NCBI GenBank assembly: GCA_036872755.1
Contig: JAVHNS010000004.1
Coordinates: 310,001 to 374,000, forward strand
From: Orbilia blumenaviensis
Lineage: Eukaryota > Ascomycota > Orbiliomycetes > Orbiliales > Orbiliaceae
Length of the DNA: 64,000 nt
Reading direction: 5' to 3'
Positions 59,507-64,000 of this stretch are shown piece after piece. The number at the start of each line of letters is the position of its first letter. Position 1 is the first letter of the stretch. The translations under genes and the position numbers were made by a program. Under the pieces are notes generated by a model that was not told the origin of the DNA, did no database searches, and saw only the letters and a program-made list of their open reading frames with translations.

Positions 59507-62500
59507 ACCCACCCGTTTCGTGAATGGAGCTGGGCCTCTGGATGCCTGCAGCCACGCCGCCTCCTGAGAAGTCGATCACAAAGGCAGCGGCTTCGGCTTG
59601 GATTCCGTTGGATGTGATCTCGATCCTTCGAAAAACTCACATCCAAGCACAAACATATGTCTTAGCAATATTGTTCTAACTATCCAGTGTGTGTGCCTGA
59701 ATTTGCACGAGAGGGTTGCAGTTTTATCCAATGGGCTGCCATCCTTCCCCGCGGGTACGGACGCCTGGATCCCTCTAGCCCCATTGTGAGGTTGCGAGAC
59801 TCACAAAATGTCCGCGATTTAAGGCAAAATATCCTTCCTTGTCCACTCACCAAGTTCCTGGAGCTTTGGTGGGGACAACCGGCATCCCGACTGCCATCGC
59901 CTGTTCAAAGAAAGCGGTCCGGTTCCTGGCAGAAAGCAGTCCGTTAAACTCAGCATTATATCATCCATTTCTTTTAGATTCTTTCTTAGGATCGATGCCT
60001 CAAGCAACGTTCACCACCGTGATTCTTTGACCGGCCCTGACTTCTCTATCCAGTTACGGTTTTCGGCAGTTTCAGCGATCAAATGGGCGGCCTCCTTGCA
60101 AAAAAGTGGCCGTGGGACATCGGCACCACAAACCAGATCTGTGTGGGATGAAGTCATCTCATCGCATCTCGTTTCCCCTGCGTGGGGGTAGCAGCAAAAT
60201 CTCGAATGTCTGATTTGAATGCAGGCCTCTACATATGTACTTACATGGAGGAGAAAGACAAAAAAAAAAAAAGTCATGCTGACAGCCTCTGCAATTCAAG
60301 GTATTTTGGCACAGCGAATCTGTTTTACAGCCGAAAATCGCTCAGTGACGGTCACTTTCACACACTAGGAGATTTTCATGTCTTTGTTCCCTAAGTGTAA
60401 CGGAAAAACGTCCAGGCATAACGGCGTCCGGCCAGGATGGAGAAGATCCATGGCGATGTTCAGAATCGCAGTAGCTCCTCGTTTGATATATCCTTGAAGC
60501 GAACCCACGTTCTCCAGTCGCCTCAGCTCATCCCAAGGTTCAATAGTCAGCAAGTGACCTCAAGCCCGCGCACCAAAGGCAGGATTTGGTGTTGAGATTT
60601 CATGCACAGTTTATCTATCGATATCAGTGTGCATGCACGCCTGCATACGACTAACTGACATTTCGCTGTGGCGGTATAACCGACTACTGAATTAAATCTC
60701 CGTGCAGTAGGTGAAACGAGCACCGCCCAAAAAAAAAAAACTTTCAAATGCCAAAAAAGGCTAGTATCTGCGGATTGGGCATATATTTATTTTTATTCAA
60801 GCCATATACAAAGTAGAACGTCTAATTCAGTTAGAGCCTGCAAATTTTCGAGCCACCACTTTGCCTCTTTCACCATCATCAATATCATCATCAAAACATT
60901 TCATGGTGTTCCCATGATCATGCTTTGTTCTGCCCAAGAATTTGCGAACATAGCCTTGAGAGGACCAGGGGCACGGATTCTAGCGTCTTTCTGGAAGATC
61001 TGGCATATTAAGACATCGCGTTTCAGAACAAAATGTACCCGGCACAGGGGAACGCGCATTCAATCACACCCCGAAGTGGATATTGAATGGATAAACCACT
61101 CGGGCACAAAACCGCAGGAACGGTATCCTAGTAAAGGAAAATATAACTGGGAGACAACATGAGTGTTAGGGGATGTTATCTGCCAAGAACTCGGATCCCT
61201 TAATCTCTGGTCAACAAAAGTTCGCGTTCGTGGCCTTTTCGCTTCCCAACGAGTGATTTTTCGACGATACAATTGTGGAGAACCACACAGCTCTCTAGCT
61301 TTGGTACTTTGCAAGACCAAAGCTGTTCAATCTTAAATGTCTGAGAAAGAAAACTCAAAAGCTCGACGCGAGGCTAACGATGCGCGAGCTGCCTGTGAAA
61401 GCACAAGTCTGCGAAAAAAGGGACATTTTTTCAGCGGCGGCCGGGGACCGAAGGTTTTCCGAGTGAAAGGGGGAAGCTCGGGTGGCAATGAAGGGGTATC
61501 TCCTGGGATGGCCCAGGTTTCTGAGATTCGCCCTCGAGTCAGCTCACAAGAAAGGGGGATTTTGTACCTGCATTAGCTCCAATTTGCAAGCAAAGGGATT
61601 GGCTTGTCCACCCTTCGTCACGCTGCATTTGCAGTTACCGATGGCCCGGTTTACCCTTGATAGCACAAATTAGTCCGAGGTTCGGAGGGAACGGACACGC
61701 TGGAATGAACACCCGCCCTTTGCCCGCTTCCATGGAATGCCTGATGATCATCGAAAGAGAGAGATAGGAATTGTTGTACGGTTCCAAAGGGTAGTTGTTC
61801 AGAGACTGGATAACCAGTATCTCCATCGTCGATCAAGCATCTCTAAAATTATACATCGTATTAACTTGTTCCGTCGCATAGTGGCGGCTTTACTCGTCGG
61901 CTTCGCTTTACCAAACGCGGATATCAAACCCTTTTCTCTCTCGTCTGCACCACGGCGACATCACATCTGAAACTGGGGGCAGATGGCGGACACTACGGGC
62001 CTTTCCAGGCATTTGGAACCCGCATAGCACACAGCCTTACCATCTTGCCATGTCACACAACCCGTTTTGTCATGCCAGCAGCCGGATTCAGCATTCACAT
62101 TGAACTGGCGCCTGTGGATCGACTCAATACCAGTGATCTTACGCCCGACAAGTCGCACAGACGAAATATGATTCGGCAGGAAGCATTGTACCAATTTCGC
62201 CTGTCGGTGACAGAATTGTGCAACATTTGACTCCAATTTCGTCAAATGTAATCCAGAAAGGACGTGCGAAATTAGCATGTCTACAAATCCGGCGGTGCTA
62301 TACCCTATTTTAGAAGCCCTGGTGTACGCGCTCTCGTATCCCTTACACACCAGGCCAGGGCCAGTTTTTCCGCCCGATGAGTCGGAGCTTTATGGTATGA
62401 CACTGTAACTCTCACATTCGCGGTGTTAGCATTAGCATGCTCTAAAGCTAATAGCTTTGCAGGCTGGTTGACATGGTCAAGCTAAAGTGCCCGAGCTATG

Positions 62501-63177
62501 GCCGATCAATTAACTGGGAACAAACCGGGACTATAACCTCGTGTGTTGCATGCTGAGATTCAGTGCAAAACTACCTAACCCACAATACATAGACAACGGG
62601 GGATTCCTGAGCGTCAATGAGTGCATCAGAAGGAATAATCTCCACAGTCTGCTATCCTGTAATTCGATAGCGCACTGGCCTGGCAGCACAGGTAGCCTCG
62701 AATCCACAGCACAGGGAGGGCATGTCGAAAAAAGACAACACACAATTGACCACGTCACGCATGCGTTAACGTTGGAAATCACACGAGAATCTGGCAGCTC
62801 CAGCACTACCAGTAGCTTGATCCTAACAACCTCAACCAATTGTCACCTCCAAGATCTCGTCCACGATGCAAGACGAAAATGGCGTTGATGTACGATTACG
62901 ATTGAGCAAAGTTAGCTTGCTTGAACCAAGGATTGTCATATTCAACATCCAAACGCAGAACCAGGCTTTCAAGCTATTCCTTTCGTCGGAACTCTCATGC
63001 TTTATCAGATAGCGTGGAGCTCTGGAACATGCATATAGTTTCTTCACCCGCCGGCAGATGCATATGCAAGGCTTTTTGATGTCCATCCCGGGGAATAATG
63101 TATGAAGATGGTGTCCGATGCTCTTCGGGGAGATCATGAACAAGATTGTTCTCTTTTTTTTTGCTACCTCCTTGTTG

Positions 63178-63209
<32 letters not shown>
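63178..63209. repeat. Poly-A run
   Basis: 32 A in a row, the longest homopolymer in the window. It may be a simple tract or the tail of a retroposed element. No matching upstream element was recognised. Confidence 0.8.
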
Positions 63210-63211
<2 letters not shown>

Positions 63212-64000
63212 AAGTATCTTACTACGTTGTATCTAACTTCAAGCATCATGGTCACCCTGTTTTGAGGGCCTAGGCAGGGTTTCCTTGTTCTATCCTCTAC
63301 ATTTTAGCTGATACAATGTACATGACACGTATACGGTGGCTAGGATTCAAATACGCCCGTCATAGCCCGTTATCTGGACCTTACATGAAGGAGGGCGAGT
63401 AGACATCGAATCTGGAATATTCCTGCCGAGTGGATTTGTGGGATTTGTTGTCTATCTAATCCTGCAGACTCTGCGACTCTGCCGCTGTGGCTTGGTTACA
63501 CAGACTATCGACGGTCCGCTCCGGTTTCGCTCCAAATTGGGTAGTTGTAAGCTTCGGACATCCTGCCTGTAGAGATATCATGGTATGTCGTATACGAACT
63601 GCACCTGTGGACTGACGCGTATACATGGAGTGATGTATGCCTCAAAAACTTTTTTACATGTTGCAACAAGAGGTCCGAATTCGCCTTTTGAGAATGCCCT
63701 CTGCATTGATCAGAGTGCCTTATCGTGTCGGAGCTACACTAGACGGCATTTGATATCTGTCTACATGTAATCGTGTCATTTTAGATCATCGAATCTTGCT
63801 GGGAAAAAATCAATCTGCAAGTATATGTTTTATGTACGATCCCGAACCCGCGCCGGTAATTCCGCATCATCAACCTTGGAAGCTCAGGGTTCGCCGATCC
63901 TAACCCCCCCTCCTCTCGAAGAGGATGCTGTTGTATTACTGTCTTATCCCCTACTAACTACCCGGATTAAGTTCTAGGACCTCTGCGACAGCTACTGGAT

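Larger units (their letters stand above)
58310..64000. other. 5.7 kb without a supportable gene
   Basis: Apart from the probable leader of the CxxC-rich gene (to about 58830), I find no exon chain, tRNA, rRNA or transposase. Simple sequence includes a CATT microsatellite and a long A run. The longest open frames (115 codons at 62541-62888 + and 129 codons at 61961-62350 -) have no recognisable features. This could be a gene-sparse block, decayed mobile DNA or non-coding transcription units. I cannot tell which. Confidence 0.4.

Overview
This window is nuclear DNA of a filamentous ascomycete (Pezizomycotina). The genes are interrupted by short GT-AG introns, mostly about 50-80 nt. They encode eukaryotic core machinery: nucleoporin, 26S proteasome, exocytic Rab, SSU processome and INO80 complex. 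They also include items typical of fungi: a Dam1/DASH kinetochore subunit, a VIP1/Asp1 inositol pyrophosphate kinase and a PRS1-type PRPP synthetase with a long insert. Gene content alone does not fix the class, so no species name is offered.

Layout, left to right. At 1-1023 is the 3' end of a NIC96/NUP93 nucleoporin (+). A two-exon, six-cysteine secreted protein (-) follows at 1705-2042, then an MscS-type mechanosensitive channel with an EF-hand (-) at 3172-5937. After a 3.7 kb gene-free stretch come a GNAT acetyltransferase (+), a GCIP/cyclin-D1-binding-like protein (+) and an NmrA/isoflavone-reductase-like enzyme (+). Next is a tandem pair of secreted orphan paralogues (14688-18737, both +) that share intron phases and an exon of identical length. 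A plus-strand block follows: RPT6, an IMH1-type GRIP golgin and SEC4. On the minus strand lie a small secreted protein, UTP21 and an intron-containing tRNA-Cys. A 4.4 kb leader region then precedes VIP1 (+), followed by a zinc-finger protein (+). DAD4 (-, four tiny exons, 73 aa) is divergent from ARP5 (+). A PLP-homeostasis protein (+) with a spliced mitochondrial-type leader is convergent with PRS1 (-). A 60-residue CxxC-rich protein (-) lies at 58127-58309. From 58.3 kb to the end I see no convincing gene.

Most genes are unrelated housekeeping functions and do not form a pathway or biosynthetic cluster. The least explained parts are four. The first is the secreted orphan pair. The second is three genes (NIC96, the zinc-finger gene, ARP5) in which an in-frame TAG is followed by a long open frame; in the zinc-finger gene the TAG falls inside a finger array. 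The third is the PLP protein with two apparent starts that predict mitochondrial and cytosolic forms. The fourth is several small cysteine-rich proteins. All exon boundaries were read by eye from splice consensus, reading frame and remembered family conservation; no alignment or transcript data were available.
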